DNA of 64,000 bases from Montanilutibacter psychrotolerans. Lineage in GTDB: Bacteria; Pseudomonadota; Gammaproteobacteria; Xanthomonadales; Xanthomonadaceae. The notes beneath the pieces were generated by a model that searched no databases, was not told the DNA's origin, and saw only the letters and a program-made list of their open reading frames with translations. Where the stretch lies: NCBI RefSeq assembly GCF_003719825.1, contig NZ_RIBS01000007.1:1-64000 (forward strand), given 5' to 3'. This document shows positions 6,984 to 15,852 of this stretch, piece by piece. Every line of letters begins with the position of its first letter. Within the stretch, counting starts at the first letter, position 1. A program made the translations under genes and the position numbers.

Positions 6984-8987
6984 ATGAAACCCGTCCGCGC
7001 GTTGATCGCGCTCAGCATCACTGCCGCCGTGCTCGGCCTCTCCGGTTGCAAGAAGGAGCCGTCGCCGTCGACCACGGGTTCCACCACGCCGGCCTCCAAG
7101 CCGCCGGAAGGCGAGACCGCCGACCAGTTCGTCGCACGCGTCAACAACGAGCTGCGTGCGATGTACCCCGAGCTCAGCGCCGCGCAGTGGCTGTCCAACA
7201 CCTTCGTCAACAGCGATACCGAGCTGGTCGCGGCCAAGGCCAACGAGCGCTACCTGCTGCAGCTCAACAACTGGATCGAACAGGCCAAGCGTTTCGAGGG
7301 CCAGAAGCTGTCGCCGCAGACCGCGCGCGCCATCCAGCTGCTGAAGCTGCAGACCGCGATGCCGGCCCCGCACGAACCGGCCAAGCTTGCCGAACTGACC
7401 CAGATCGTCAGCCGGATGGACGGCACCTACAGCAAGGGTCGCTACTGCGGCAGCGACAAGAAGTGCCGCCAGCTGGGCGAGCTTGAGGACGTCCTGCGCA
7501 GCAACCGCGACTACCAGGCCCAGCTCGATGCCTGGCAGGGCTGGCACACGATCGCCCAGCCGATGCGCAAGGACTACTCGCGCTTCGTCGATCTGGTCAA
7601 CGAAGGCGCCGACGAAATGGGCTTCGCCGACACCGGCGAGATGTGGCGTTCGGGCTACGACATGAGTCCGGTCGAGATCGCCGCCGAGACCGACCGCCTC
7701 TGGGGCCAGGTCAAGCCGCTGTACGAGCAGCTGCATTGCTACACCCGCACGCGCCTGGAAGCGAAGTACGGCGCCGACAAGGGCCACGTCGCCGGCGGCA
7801 TGCTGCCTGCCCACCTGATGGGCAACATGTGGCAGCAGGACTGGGGCAACCTGTGGGACGTGCTGGCGCCGTACAGCGCCGAACAGGCAGGCAACCTGGA
7901 CATCACCGGTGCGCTCCAGGCGCAATACACCACGGCGCTGCAGGCCGAGCGCGCGAAGTTCAGCGGCCAGCCCGGCGTGGTTGAACAGGCGCAGATCGAG
8001 CGGGACGCGCAGGAAGCCGTCGCGCGCAAGATGACCGAGCGCGCGCAGGACTTCTACACCTCGCTTGGCATGCCCGCGCTGCCGAAGAGCTACTGGGCCA
8101 ACACGCAGTTCACCAAGCCGCGCGACCGCGACGTGGCCTGCCACGCCAGCGCGTGGGACATGAACATGGCCGGCGACGTGCGCACCAAGATGTGCATCAA
8201 GCCCAACGAGGAAGACTTCACCACCATCTACCACGAGCTCGGCCACGTCTATTACTACCTGGCCTACAACAATCAGCCGCCGCTGTTCCAGCAGGGCGCG
8301 CACGATGGCTTCCACGAGGCGATCGGCGACACGATGGTGCTTGGCATGACGCCGGGCTACCTGCAGTCGATCGGCATGGTCGGCGTGCAACAGCCCAGCA
8401 ATGAAGCGCTGATCAACTCGCAGATGCGCATGGCGCTGGCGAAGGTGTCGTTCCTGCCGTTCGGCCTGATGATCGATCGCTGGCGCTGGGGCGTGTTCGA
8501 CGGCTCGATCAAGCCCGACCAGTACAACCACGCGTGGTGGCAGCTCAAGGCCAAGTACCAGGGCGTGGCGCCGGTGACCGCACGCGGCGAGGAGTTCTTC
8601 GACGCCGGCGCGAAGTACCACGTGCCGGCCAACACGCCCTACACGCGCTACTTCCTGTCGCACGTGCTGCAGTTCCAGTTCTACCAGTCGCTGTGCAAGG
8701 CCTCCGGTCACACCGGCCCGCTGCACGAGTGCAGCTTCTATGGCAACAAGGAAGCCGGTGCGAAGTTCCAGGCGATGCTCGGCAAGGGCAGCAGCCAGCC
8801 CTGGCAGCAGACGCTGAAGGAACTGACCGGCGGCGAGAAGATGGACGCTTCGGCGGTGCTGGAATACTTCGCGCCGCTGCAGGCCTGGCTGAAGCAGCAG
8901 AACGAAGGCAAGACGTGCGGCTGGCAGCCCGAGGGCGTCGCCGCCGCGGCGTCGAAGCCGTCTGCGGCCAAGCCCGCGCAGGGCTGA
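6984..8987 (+). CDS. M2-family (ACE-like) zinc metallopeptidase lipoprotein
   Basis: A 667-residue peptidyl-dipeptidase homologous to angiotensin-converting enzyme. The N-terminus MKPVRALIALS..LSGC is a lipoprotein signal with Cys at about residue 22, then a Ser/Thr/Pro linker, so it is membrane-tethered and periplasmic. The zinc site is HELGH (417-421) with the third ligand in HEAIGD (E445), matching the M2 HExxH...E pattern. Conserved M2 regions such as WMDNMAG-like AWDMNMAGDVRTKMC and the C-terminal TRYFLSHVLQFQFYQSLC are present. Two ATGs exist: GGAG abuts the first (6975) but is 9 bases from the second, so 6984 is chosen. It ends with an Ala/Pro/Lys tail. Single gene with its own terminator; it probably degrades oligopeptides. 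Confidence 0.93.
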   Translation: MKPVRALIALSITAAVLGLSGCKKEPSPSTTGSTTPASKPPEGETADQFVARVNNELRAMYPELSAAQWLSNTFVNSDTELVAAKANERYLLQLNNWIEQAKRFEGQKLSPQTARAIQLLKLQTAMPAPHEPAKLAELTQIVSRMDGTYSKGRYCGSDKKCRQLGELEDVLRSNRDYQAQLDAWQGWHTIAQPMRKDYSRFVDLVNEGADEMGFADTGEMWRSGYDMSPVEIAAETDRLWGQVKPLYEQLHCYTRTRLEAKYGADKGHVAGGMLPAHLMGNMWQQDWGNLWDVLAPYSAEQAGNLDITGALQAQYTTALQAERAKFSGQPGVVEQAQIERDAQEAVARKMTERAQDFYTSLGMPALPKSYWANTQFTKPRDRDVACHASAWDMNMAGDVRTKMCIKPNEEDFTTIYHELGHVYYYLAYNNQPPLFQQGAHDGFHEAIGDTMVLGMTPGYLQSIGMVGVQQPSNEALINSQMRMALAKVSFLPFGLMIDRWRWGVFDGSIKPDQYNHAWWQLKAKYQGVAPVTARGEEFFDAGAKYHVPANTPYTRYFLSHVLQFQFYQSLCKASGHTGPLHECSFYGNKEAGAKFQAMLGKGSSQPWQQTLKELTGGEKMDASAVLEYFAPLQAWLKQQNEGKTCGWQPEGVAAAASKPSAAKPAQG

Positions 8988-9046
8988 CACGGCAGACCTT
9001 CGACGAGGCGGACCGGACGGCGCGCCGGTCGGTTGGGTGGTTTCAC

Positions 9047-9078
9047 GGAAGGCCGGCGCAAGCCGGCCTTCCGTCTTT
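9047..9078 (+). terminator. terminator after the M2 peptidase gene
   Basis: An 11-bp perfect stem (9047-9057 with 9062-9072), loop GCAA, is followed by GTCTTT. It lies 59 bases past the stop codon at 8987. Confidence 0.75.
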
Positions 9079-9181
9079 CCGGGGAGGCCGCGGGGCGCCA
9101 ACGGCCACGTAGGGCACGGTCTCCACGATTGCGCCGGCTATCATTCCCCCAGCCGCATCCCGTCGCGGCCGGAGTCCGGTG

Positions 9182-9604
9182 ATGTCGAAGAATTCCAAGG
9201 TGCGCCGCGCCGCGCGCAAGAAACTCACGTCACGATCGCGACGGGTGATCGCGCCCAAGCCGCCCGTCGGGCCGGTCGAGGCCCATGCGGAACTGCGCGA
9301 TGCCGACGGCAGCCTGCTGGGCGGCATCGCCCGCCGCGACGGCGAATGGGTGCTCGGTCTAGACGGCCAGATCGCCGGTGGCAGCGCCAGCGCGGCCACG
9401 GTGCTCGCCCTGCTGCAACGCGCCGCCAGCAGCCGCCAGCGCGCCGGCCAGGCGATCCGCATCAAGTTTTCCGATGCCCTGCGCGACGAAGCCCAGCGCG
9501 AAGCCGGCGAACAGGGCCTGAGCCTGGAGGAATTCCAGCAACGACTCGAACGGGAACTTGACGGACGCGCCGACGCGCTCGGCGCGCCGGTGACACAGCA
9601 CTGA
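9182..9604 (+). CDS. conserved hypothetical protein, basic N-terminus
   Basis: A 140-residue protein I do not recognise by name. The first 25 residues are strongly basic (KVRRAARKKLTSRSRR), the middle has a GSLLGGIARRDGEWVLGLDG beta-type segment, and the C-terminal half is helical and charged (FSDALRDEAQREAGEQGLSL). No signal peptide or membrane helix. The basic tail suggests nucleic-acid or ribosome contact; this is inference. ATG 9182 has GGAG at 9171-9174 with 7-base spacing; the in-frame GTG at 9179 is less well placed. A TATCAT element at about 9139 could be its -10. Confidence 0.65.
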   Translation: MSKNSKVRRAARKKLTSRSRRVIAPKPPVGPVEAHAELRDADGSLLGGIARRDGEWVLGLDGQIAGGSASAATVLALLQRAASSRQRAGQAIRIKFSDALRDEAQREAGEQGLSLEEFQQRLERELDGRADALGAPVTQH

Positions 9605-9780
9605 GCCCCCGCCTGGCCCGCGGCCGACGGACCTGACGCGCCGGCCATCGTCGGCCGGAACCGCGCGCCATGCAGCCCGCGCGCCAGCCACATCGGGATG
9701 GCGCGGACCGGTCGGCGGACAGCGGCCAAACGCCAGACCATGCCCTGCCCCAGGGCCGGCGAAGCGGCGATACTGCGGCG

Positions 9781-10872
9781 ATGGACCCCTCCGACGACCT
9801 GTATCTGATCGCCCAGCCGTTGGCGCACGCGACGGCGCTTCCGGCGCACTTCTATACCGACCCGGCGATGGTCGCGCGCGACCGCCGTGCGGTGTTCGAC
9901 CGCGGCTGGCAGCTGCTGGCCCACGTCTGCCAGTTGCAGGCCGCCGGCGACCATGTGGTCGGCGATTTCGCCGGGTTGCCGGTGATCGCCGTGCGCGGGG
10001 CGGACGACGTAATCCGGGTGTTCCACAACGTCTGCCGGCACCGCGCCGGACCGATCGCGAGCTGCGATGGCCTGGCCGCGAAATCGCTGCGCTGCCGCTA
10101 CCACGGCTGGACCTACGGCCTCGACGGCGTGCTGCGATCGGCACCGGAAATGGGCAGCGCCGAGGACTTCAACGTCGCCGACGTGCGCCTTCCGCAACTG
10201 GCCGTGCGCATCTGGCAGGGCCTGGTGTTCGCCGTGGTGGACGAGGCGCACGCGCCGTCGTTCGACGCGTTCGTCGCCGGCATCGACGCACGCCTGGGCG
10301 CGGACCGCGGCCTGGAGCACTACGGCCACCACCATCGGGTCGGCTACGACGTGGCCTGCAACTGGAAGGTCTACGTCGACAACTACCTCGAGGGCTACCA
10401 CGTCCCGCACATCCATCCCGGGCTGAACAAGCTGCTGGACTACCGCAGTTACATCACGCAGACCGCGCACTGGTATTCGTTCCAGTTCAGCCCGCTCGAA
10501 AGCGGCGACGGGCTGTATGGCGACGGCGACGCGCTGTACTACTGGCTGTGGCCCAACACCATGCTCAACATCCTGCCCGGCCGCCTGCAGACCAACCGCG
10601 TGGTGCCGCTGGGCGCAGACCGCTGCCGGGTCGAGTTCGATTTCTACTACACCGCCGACGACTCCGGGCAAGCGCGCGCGCGCCGCGAGGCCGACCTGGC
10701 GTTCAGCGACGAGGTGCAACTGGAGGACCTGACAATCTGCGAGGACGTTCAGCGCGGACTGGCGTCGGGCTCGTACCAGCCAGGCCGGCTGAACCCGTTG
10801 CGCGAAAACGCCGTGCACCACTTCCACGAATTGCTGCGCGGTATCTACCGCAACGCGTCCGCCGAGCCGTGA
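9781..10872 (+). CDS. Rieske non-heme iron oxygenase, alpha-subunit type
   Basis: A 363-residue aromatic-ring-hydroxylating-dioxygenase-like protein. The N-terminal Rieske domain binds a 2Fe-2S cluster through C85-x-H87 and C105-x2-H108 (CRHRA ... CRYHGW, 17 residues apart). The catalytic domain has the mononuclear iron site in NYLEGYHVPHIHPG: H207, H212 and D322 (ICEDVQ). The residue bridging the Rieske and iron sites is E204, where naphthalene dioxygenase has Asp. Glu is typical of the quaternary-amine group (carnitine, choline and betaine oxygenases), so an amine substrate is plausible. No reductase gene is adjacent. The upstream frame is not protein-like, so ATG 9781 is used although its ribosome site is weak. 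An APC transporter follows after 76 bases. Confidence 0.88.
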   Translation: MDPSDDLYLIAQPLAHATALPAHFYTDPAMVARDRRAVFDRGWQLLAHVCQLQAAGDHVVGDFAGLPVIAVRGADDVIRVFHNVCRHRAGPIASCDGLAAKSLRCRYHGWTYGLDGVLRSAPEMGSAEDFNVADVRLPQLAVRIWQGLVFAVVDEAHAPSFDAFVAGIDARLGADRGLEHYGHHHRVGYDVACNWKVYVDNYLEGYHVPHIHPGLNKLLDYRSYITQTAHWYSFQFSPLESGDGLYGDGDALYYWLWPNTMLNILPGRLQTNRVVPLGADRCRVEFDFYYTADDSGQARARREADLAFSDEVQLEDLTICEDVQRGLASGSYQPGRLNPLRENAVHHFHELLRGIYRNASAEP

Positions 10873-10948
10873 CGGCGGCGGCTGCCCCCGAAGGTGCCGG
10901 CGACGGCCGGCCACGATCTCCACCCACCGACACCGCCAGGGCCAGCGA

Positions 10949-12280
10949 ATGACCAACCCCAGTAGCGAGGTCCCCGCCGGGACGGACAACGCCATCGGCG
11001 CCGGGCCCGCGCCAGGCGGCAAGCGCCCGCTGGGCTTCTGGTCGGCCACCGCACTGGTGGTGGGCAGCATGATCGGCTCGGGCGTGTTCCTGCTGCCGGC
11101 GGCGCTTGCGCCGTATGGCGCCGCCAGCCTGGTCGGCTGGGCGGTGACGGTCGCCGGCGCGCTGTTGCTGGCGCTGGTGTTCGCCCGGCTGGCGATGCGA
11201 TGGCCCCACACCGGCGGGCCGTACGTGTTCGCCCGGCTGGCGTTTGGCGACGTCACCGGCTTCGTGGTGGCGTGGAGCTACTGGGTGTCGGTGTGGTGCG
11301 CGACCGCGGCGATCGCCGTCGCGTTCGCCGGCAGCATCGGCGCGCTCTTTCCCGCCGCCACCGCGACGCCACTGCGCGCCGCGGGCTGCGCGCTGGCGGC
11401 CTTGTGGCTGTGCAGCGGTATCAATATCGCCGGCGTGCGTGAGGCCGGCCGCATGCAGCTGCTGACCACGGTGCTGAAGCTGCTGCCATTGCTGCTGTTC
11501 GGTTTCGTCGCACTGTGGTTCGTCGAGCGCGGCAACCTGACGCCGTTCAATCCGACCGGCGACTCGCTGCCGCAGGTCGCGCAGGCCACCGTCGCGCTGA
11601 CGTTGTGGGCATTGCTGGGACTGGAAGCCGCCACCGTTCCGGCCGGATCCATCCAGGATCCCGAGCGCACCGTGCCACGCGCAACGATGGTCGGCACGCT
11701 GATCGCGGGCATCGCCACGGTACTGGCGTGCACGGCCGTCCTTGGCGTGTTGCCCGCCTCGGTGCTGCAGCAATCGTCGGCGCCGATGGCCGATGCCGCG
11801 CGCGTGCTGTGGGGGCCGAGCGCTGGCGTGCTGCTTGCTCTGGTGATGGCGGTGTCGTGCCTGGGCGCGCTCAACGGCTGGGTGCTGGTATCGGCGCAGG
11901 TGCCACTCGCGGCGGCCCGCGACGGCCTGCTGCCGAGTGTGCTGTCGCGCGTCGATGCACGCGGCACGCCGGTGGTGGGAATCCTGGTCAGCAGCGGCCT
12001 TGCCAGCGTGCTGGTCGCCAGCAACTACAACGCCTCGCTGGTGACGGTGTTCACCTTCTCGATCCTGCTTTCCACCGCGGCCACGTTGTTGCCGTACGTG
12101 GTCAGCAGCGCCGCGTGGCTGCTGCGAGGCCACGGTGCCGGCAGCCGCATCGCCGCGGCCGGCGCGCTCGTGTACAGCCTGTACGCCCTGCTCGGCACCG
12201 GCGCGCAAGCGTTGATGTGGGGCGCGGTATTGGTCCTGGCAGGCCTGCCGATCTGGCTTGCCATGCGCTTGCGTCGGTAA
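10949..12280 (+). CDS. APC-superfamily amino acid/polyamine transporter
   Basis: A 443-residue inner-membrane permease with about 12 hydrophobic segments. The first contains VVGSMIGSGVFLLPAAL, the substrate-binding GSGxF loop of APC transporters such as AdiC and CadB. FTFSILLSTAATLLPYVV and the WALLGLEAATVPAG segment (TM6) also match AdiC-type antiporters. About 28 soluble residues precede TM1. It lies 76 bases downstream of the Rieske oxygenase on the same strand, so the two may form an operon in which the permease imports the oxygenase substrate or exports its product. Substrate is not predictable from sequence alone: an amine or amino acid is likely, polyamine or agmatine possible. Confidence 0.87.
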   Translation: MTNPSSEVPAGTDNAIGAGPAPGGKRPLGFWSATALVVGSMIGSGVFLLPAALAPYGAASLVGWAVTVAGALLLALVFARLAMRWPHTGGPYVFARLAFGDVTGFVVAWSYWVSVWCATAAIAVAFAGSIGALFPAATATPLRAAGCALAALWLCSGINIAGVREAGRMQLLTTVLKLLPLLLFGFVALWFVERGNLTPFNPTGDSLPQVAQATVALTLWALLGLEAATVPAGSIQDPERTVPRATMVGTLIAGIATVLACTAVLGVLPASVLQQSSAPMADAARVLWGPSAGVLLALVMAVSCLGALNGWVLVSAQVPLAAARDGLLPSVLSRVDARGTPVVGILVSSGLASVLVASNYNASLVTVFTFSILLSTAATLLPYVVSSAAWLLRGHGAGSRIAAAGALVYSLYALLGTGAQALMWGAVLVLAGLPIWLAMRLRR

Positions 12281-12418
12281 CCCTGGACGAGCCACCCACC
12301 GCCACCGCACGGCGGGCCCGCGAAGTTTGCGCGATCGTGGTTTTCGAGCGCGCGGTGACATCGGGTACATCTTCGGATTGCTAGACTCGCTGCTCGATCA
12401 GGAGCAGTGGAGACAAGG

Positions 12419-14215
12419 ATGGCGCGGATTTCCAAGACGTTGCTTTCGTGCGCGATGCTGGCTGGCAGCGCCCCTGCCGCTGCATGGTTTTCGCCGCTCC
12501 CGCAAAGCTACAACAACATTGCCGGGGGGGAGTTCGGCGCCATCAGCATCGCCGACTTCACCGGCGATGGACGCAACGACCTGCTGCTCACCAACGTCAG
12601 CCGCTTTCCGTCGGACTGGGACCAGTCGCTGATCCTGATGCCGCAGTTGCCCGATGGCCGACTGGGTCAGCCGCAGATGCTGTTCCGCTCCACGTCGCCA
12701 CTGGTGCTGAACACCCACGCCACCACCGATCTCAACGGCGACAATCGGCCGGATGTCGCCGTCGCGACCAGCGACCGGTTGCAGTTGTTGCTGTCGCTGC
12801 CGGATGGCAACTACAGCCGCGTCGACTACGCCCCGCCCGACGCCCAGTGTTTCGCCGGCTCGGGAATCGTCGACCTGGCATTCCACGATGTCGATGGCGA
12901 TGGCCGTCGCGACGTGGTGGGTGTGGCCGAGCAGGGTTGCGCGGGCGTCTGGTACCTCGATCAGGCAGGCAACCTGCGCAGCAAGCGCGCGTTCGCCGTT
13001 CCCACCAATGGCCGCAACGAGATCGCCGTCGGCGACATCGACCACGACGGACAGGCCGATCTTCTCGTCTCCAGCAACAACGGTTGGAACGACCACCTGC
13101 TGGTGTTTGGACGCGACGGAACCGGCGGTCTGATGCTGCGCATCAACTTCGTCTGGGGCCGTGGGATTGCCGGCATCGCCATCGGCGATTTCGATGGCGA
13201 TAACCGCAACGAAGTGGTTGCCTCCAAGGGCAACGACAACGCGCCGTCGCAGGTTTACCGGGTGATCTTCGATGGCGGGCTGCGCGTCGTGCGCACCGAT
13301 TCGATGGCCAGCGCCGCCACGCCTGGCGCGATTCTCGCCGCCGACGTCAATGGCGACGGCAAGAAGGACGCCGTGGTGATGCACCCGGAAAACGAAAGCA
13401 TCGGCGTCTACCTGCAGCACGCAGGGGTGCTGTCCACCGAGATCCGCGGCCGCACCTACACCAACGCGGACGGCGGCAGCCACCCGCCGGTGGCCATGGC
13501 CGTGGGTGACCTCAACAACGACCAATGCCCCGATATCGCCTTCAGCAACTACCGTGAAGCGGCGATGGTGCGCTACGGCACCAACTGCACGCGCACGCCG
13601 GTGCCGGAAACCGACTTCGCCGTGGCGATGACGTCCGCGTTCAGCGAGATCAGCCCCGGTCGCCACGATCGCAGCATCAGCGCCGAGTACCAGGTACTGG
13701 CCAACAATGAGGTCTCGGTGGAAAGCCCGCGCGTGTTCCTGCGGGTGGTCGCCGCGCCGCCGTACGCGTTGTCGGTGGTCGGCATGCAGGCCCAGTACGG
13801 CAGTTGTGCCGCCCTGGAATCGGATGCCACCCACGTGCTGTACCGCTGCGATGGCATCACCTCGTCCGGGCTGGCACCGGTGGACGTGGGTCGCCGGCAG
13901 CGCTTCACGCTGCGACTGGCCCCGGATCGTAACGTACGGGTCACCGCAACCAGTTGGGTCGAGACCCCCGGCATCGTGTTCGACACCTTCCTGGGCAACC
14001 AGAACGCCAGTGCGGACTACGGCTTCGTGGCGATGAACATGTCGCAGCCGCTGCCACCGGTGCGTGGCACCCCGGCAGCACCGGCCCAACCGGCACAGCC
14101 GGCCCGACCCGTTCCGGCCGACGCGGTGACCACACCGCGCGAGCGTTCGCGCAGCTGGTTCGCAATGGTGTACCGCTGGCTCTTCGCACGCCGGTTCTGG
14201 GTGATCGGACTCTGA
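12419..14215 (+). CDS. secreted FG-GAP/VCBS-repeat protein
   Basis: A 598-residue exported protein. A signal peptide (MARISKTLLSCAMLAGSAPAAA) is followed by repeated calcium-loop motifs of the FG-GAP/VCBS beta-propeller type: DFTGDGRNDLLL, DLNGDNRPDVAV, DVDGDGRRDVVG, DIDHDGQADLLV, DFDGDNRNEVVA, DVNGDGKKDAVV and DLNNDQCPDIAF. These seven blades fit one propeller (about residues 40-395). The C-terminal 190 residues look immunoglobulin- or beta-sandwich-like, and a Pro/Ala-rich stretch precedes a terminal W-rich hydrophobic/basic segment (SWFAMVYRWLFARRFW), which may be a membrane or surface anchor. ATG 12419 is preferred over GTG 12407 because it gives a clean signal peptide. Adhesion or ligand binding is inferred. 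Confidence 0.8.
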   Translation: MARISKTLLSCAMLAGSAPAAAWFSPLPQSYNNIAGGEFGAISIADFTGDGRNDLLLTNVSRFPSDWDQSLILMPQLPDGRLGQPQMLFRSTSPLVLNTHATTDLNGDNRPDVAVATSDRLQLLLSLPDGNYSRVDYAPPDAQCFAGSGIVDLAFHDVDGDGRRDVVGVAEQGCAGVWYLDQAGNLRSKRAFAVPTNGRNEIAVGDIDHDGQADLLVSSNNGWNDHLLVFGRDGTGGLMLRINFVWGRGIAGIAIGDFDGDNRNEVVASKGNDNAPSQVYRVIFDGGLRVVRTDSMASAATPGAILAADVNGDGKKDAVVMHPENESIGVYLQHAGVLSTEIRGRTYTNADGGSHPPVAMAVGDLNNDQCPDIAFSNYREAAMVRYGTNCTRTPVPETDFAVAMTSAFSEISPGRHDRSISAEYQVLANNEVSVESPRVFLRVVAAPPYALSVVGMQAQYGSCAALESDATHVLYRCDGITSSGLAPVDVGRRQRFTLRLAPDRNVRVTATSWVETPGIVFDTFLGNQNASADYGFVAMNMSQPLPPVRGTPAAPAQPAQPARPVPADAVTTPRERSRSWFAMVYRWLFARRFWVIGL

Positions 14216-14226
14216 TCCCAGGCCGG

Positions 14227-14270
14227 ACGGTGCCGGGCTGGCGCGCCTACAGCGATTCGCCCGGCACCGT
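14227..14270. terminator. possible bidirectional terminator between convergent genes
   Basis: Perfect 12-bp inverted repeats at 14227-14238 and 14259-14270 sit at the convergent ends of the FG-GAP gene and the MFS gene. There is no U-tract and the 20-base loop is long, so confidence is low. Confidence 0.35.
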
Positions 14271-15542
14271 GTTGGACTCGCCCGTGCAGGGCTGCAACGG
14301 CCGCGACGCGCGCGATTCCCAGGTCCAGAACAACCAGGCCAGCACGAGGAACGTCGCCGCCGAGCCAAGCAGCCCCATCGCGCTGCCACTGACCAGCGGC
14401 GACAGCACGCCGGCAATCAACGCGTTGAGCACCAGGCTGGTGAAGGCCTGCAACGACGACACCGAGCCGCGCTGGCGCGGGTACATGTCCAGGATCGCCA
14501 GGGTCACGATCGGAAACACCAGCGCGATGCCGAACGCGTTGAGCGACATCGGCAGCACCGCCCACGGCACCTGCGGCACGTCGGTCCACAGGTTGTAGCC
14601 CAGGTTCAGCAACATCGCCGTGGCCGAGCACGCGAAGCCGATCGTCACCAGCCGCTGTCCCGGCACGCGGCCAGCCGCGCGACCGGACACGAACGCGCCC
14701 AGCACCATGCCGCTGATCATCGGCACGAAAAACCAGCCGAACTGGCGTTCGTCCAGCTTCAGCAGGTCGATCACCAACGCCGGCGCCGATGCGATGTAGA
14801 CCCACAGCGCGGCGAAGTTGAACGCGCTGGCAGCGGCCAACCGCTGGAAGCGCGGATTGAACGCGATCGACACGTAATCGCGCAGCAGCCGGCGCGGCAC
14901 CATCGGAAGTCGCGCTTCCGGCGGATGGGTTTCCGGCAGCATCAGCCAGGTGGCCAGCAACAGCACCAGCGCGAACGCCACCAGGAACCAGAAGATCGCC
15001 GGCCACTGGCTCCAGCCCAGGATCCAGCCGCCGATGATCGGGGCGATGGCCGGTGCCACGCCGAAGATCATCGATACCTGACTCATCATCCGCTGCGCGT
15101 CGTCGCCCTGCAGCACGTCGCGGATCAGGGCGCGACCGACGATCAGGCCGACGCCCGATGACAGCCCCTGCAAGGCGCGGAATGCCAGCAGCGTGGTCAG
15201 GTCGGTGGCCATCGCACAGCCGACCGACGCCAGCGTGAACACCACCAGCCCACCCAGGATGACCTTGCGCCGGCCGATCGCATCCGACAACGGCCCGTGC
15301 ACCACGCTCATCAACGCATAGGCCAGCAGGTAGACGCTGATGGTCTGCTGGATGGCGAGCTTGTCGGCGTGAAGCGCCACGCCCATCGCCGGAAATGCCG
15401 GAAAGATGGTGTCGATCGAGAACGGGCCGAACATCGCCAGTCCGCCGAGAATGGCGGCCAGCTTGCCGCGCGACAACTGACCACTGCCGCCTTGGGTCGA
15501 TTCGCTGCGCACGGGCCACCTGAACACGGAACGGTCGTCCAT
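14247..15542 (-). CDS. Bcr/CflA-family multidrug efflux MFS transporter
   Basis: A 431-residue inner-membrane proton antiporter with about 12 hydrophobic helices. Features of the Bcr/CflA (DHA1) family are FGPFSIDTIFPAFPAMG in TM1 with the conserved D/P pattern, GPLSDAIGRRKVILGG as the MFS motif A in loop 2-3, RALQGLSSGVGLIVGRALIRD in TM4 (motif B), and GVAPAIAPIIGGWIL in TM5 (motif C of antiporters). It probably exports drugs such as bicyclomycin or chloramphenicol-like compounds, or sulfonamides. The start is uncertain: ATG 15542 gives a 25-residue hydrophilic leader and lacks a clear ribosome site; a GTG about ten codons later is an alternative. Monocistronic by orientation. Confidence 0.88.
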   Translation of the reverse strand: MDDRSVFRWPVRSESTQGGSGQLSRGKLAAILGGLAMFGPFSIDTIFPAFPAMGVALHADKLAIQQTISVYLLAYALMSVVHGPLSDAIGRRKVILGGLVVFTLASVGCAMATDLTTLLAFRALQGLSSGVGLIVGRALIRDVLQGDDAQRMMSQVSMIFGVAPAIAPIIGGWILGWSQWPAIFWFLVAFALVLLLATWLMLPETHPPEARLPMVPRRLLRDYVSIAFNPRFQRLAAASAFNFAALWVYIASAPALVIDLLKLDERQFGWFFVPMISGMVLGAFVSGRAAGRVPGQRLVTIGFACSATAMLLNLGYNLWTDVPQVPWAVLPMSLNAFGIALVFPIVTLAILDMYPRQRGSVSSLQAFTSLVLNALIAGVLSPLVSGSAMGLLGSAATFLVLAWLFWTWESRASRPLQPCTGESNTVPGESL

Positions 15543-15852
15543 GGTACGTGCGGCGGCGCGCGATGCGTGGGACGCGTATCGCAAACACTTTGCCGAAGCG
15601 GGCGGACGATCTCCCTGAGCGATCGTTGCGGGTTTGTTGCGCGCGTTACGAACGCCGCCGGATTCGGTCGACGGATGCGTCAGCCCGGGCCCACTCAGCC
15701 GCGGGGTAGGAAAAATCTGACCCTTTATCGCGGGGTTTCGCCACCGGAAATCGCGTATTGCGCGCCTATCATTGCCGGCCGTCCGCGCCTTCCTGTCGAT
15801 AGAGACAGCCTCCGACGCGGGCGTTCGTCCCAACCACATGGAGTTCCGCCGA
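15543..15852. other. divergent intergenic region, no gene seen
   Basis: These 310 bases separate the divergent MFS and SBBP genes and should carry both promoters. A TATCAT at about 15767 is a weak -10 candidate for the rightward gene. I see no reading frame, structured RNA or repeat that I can support. Confidence 0.5.

Noticed and set aside
9781-12280. Naming the Rieske gene cntA or gbcA
   Set aside because: The Glu bridge fits several quaternary-amine oxygenases and some others; without alignment the substrate cannot be fixed.
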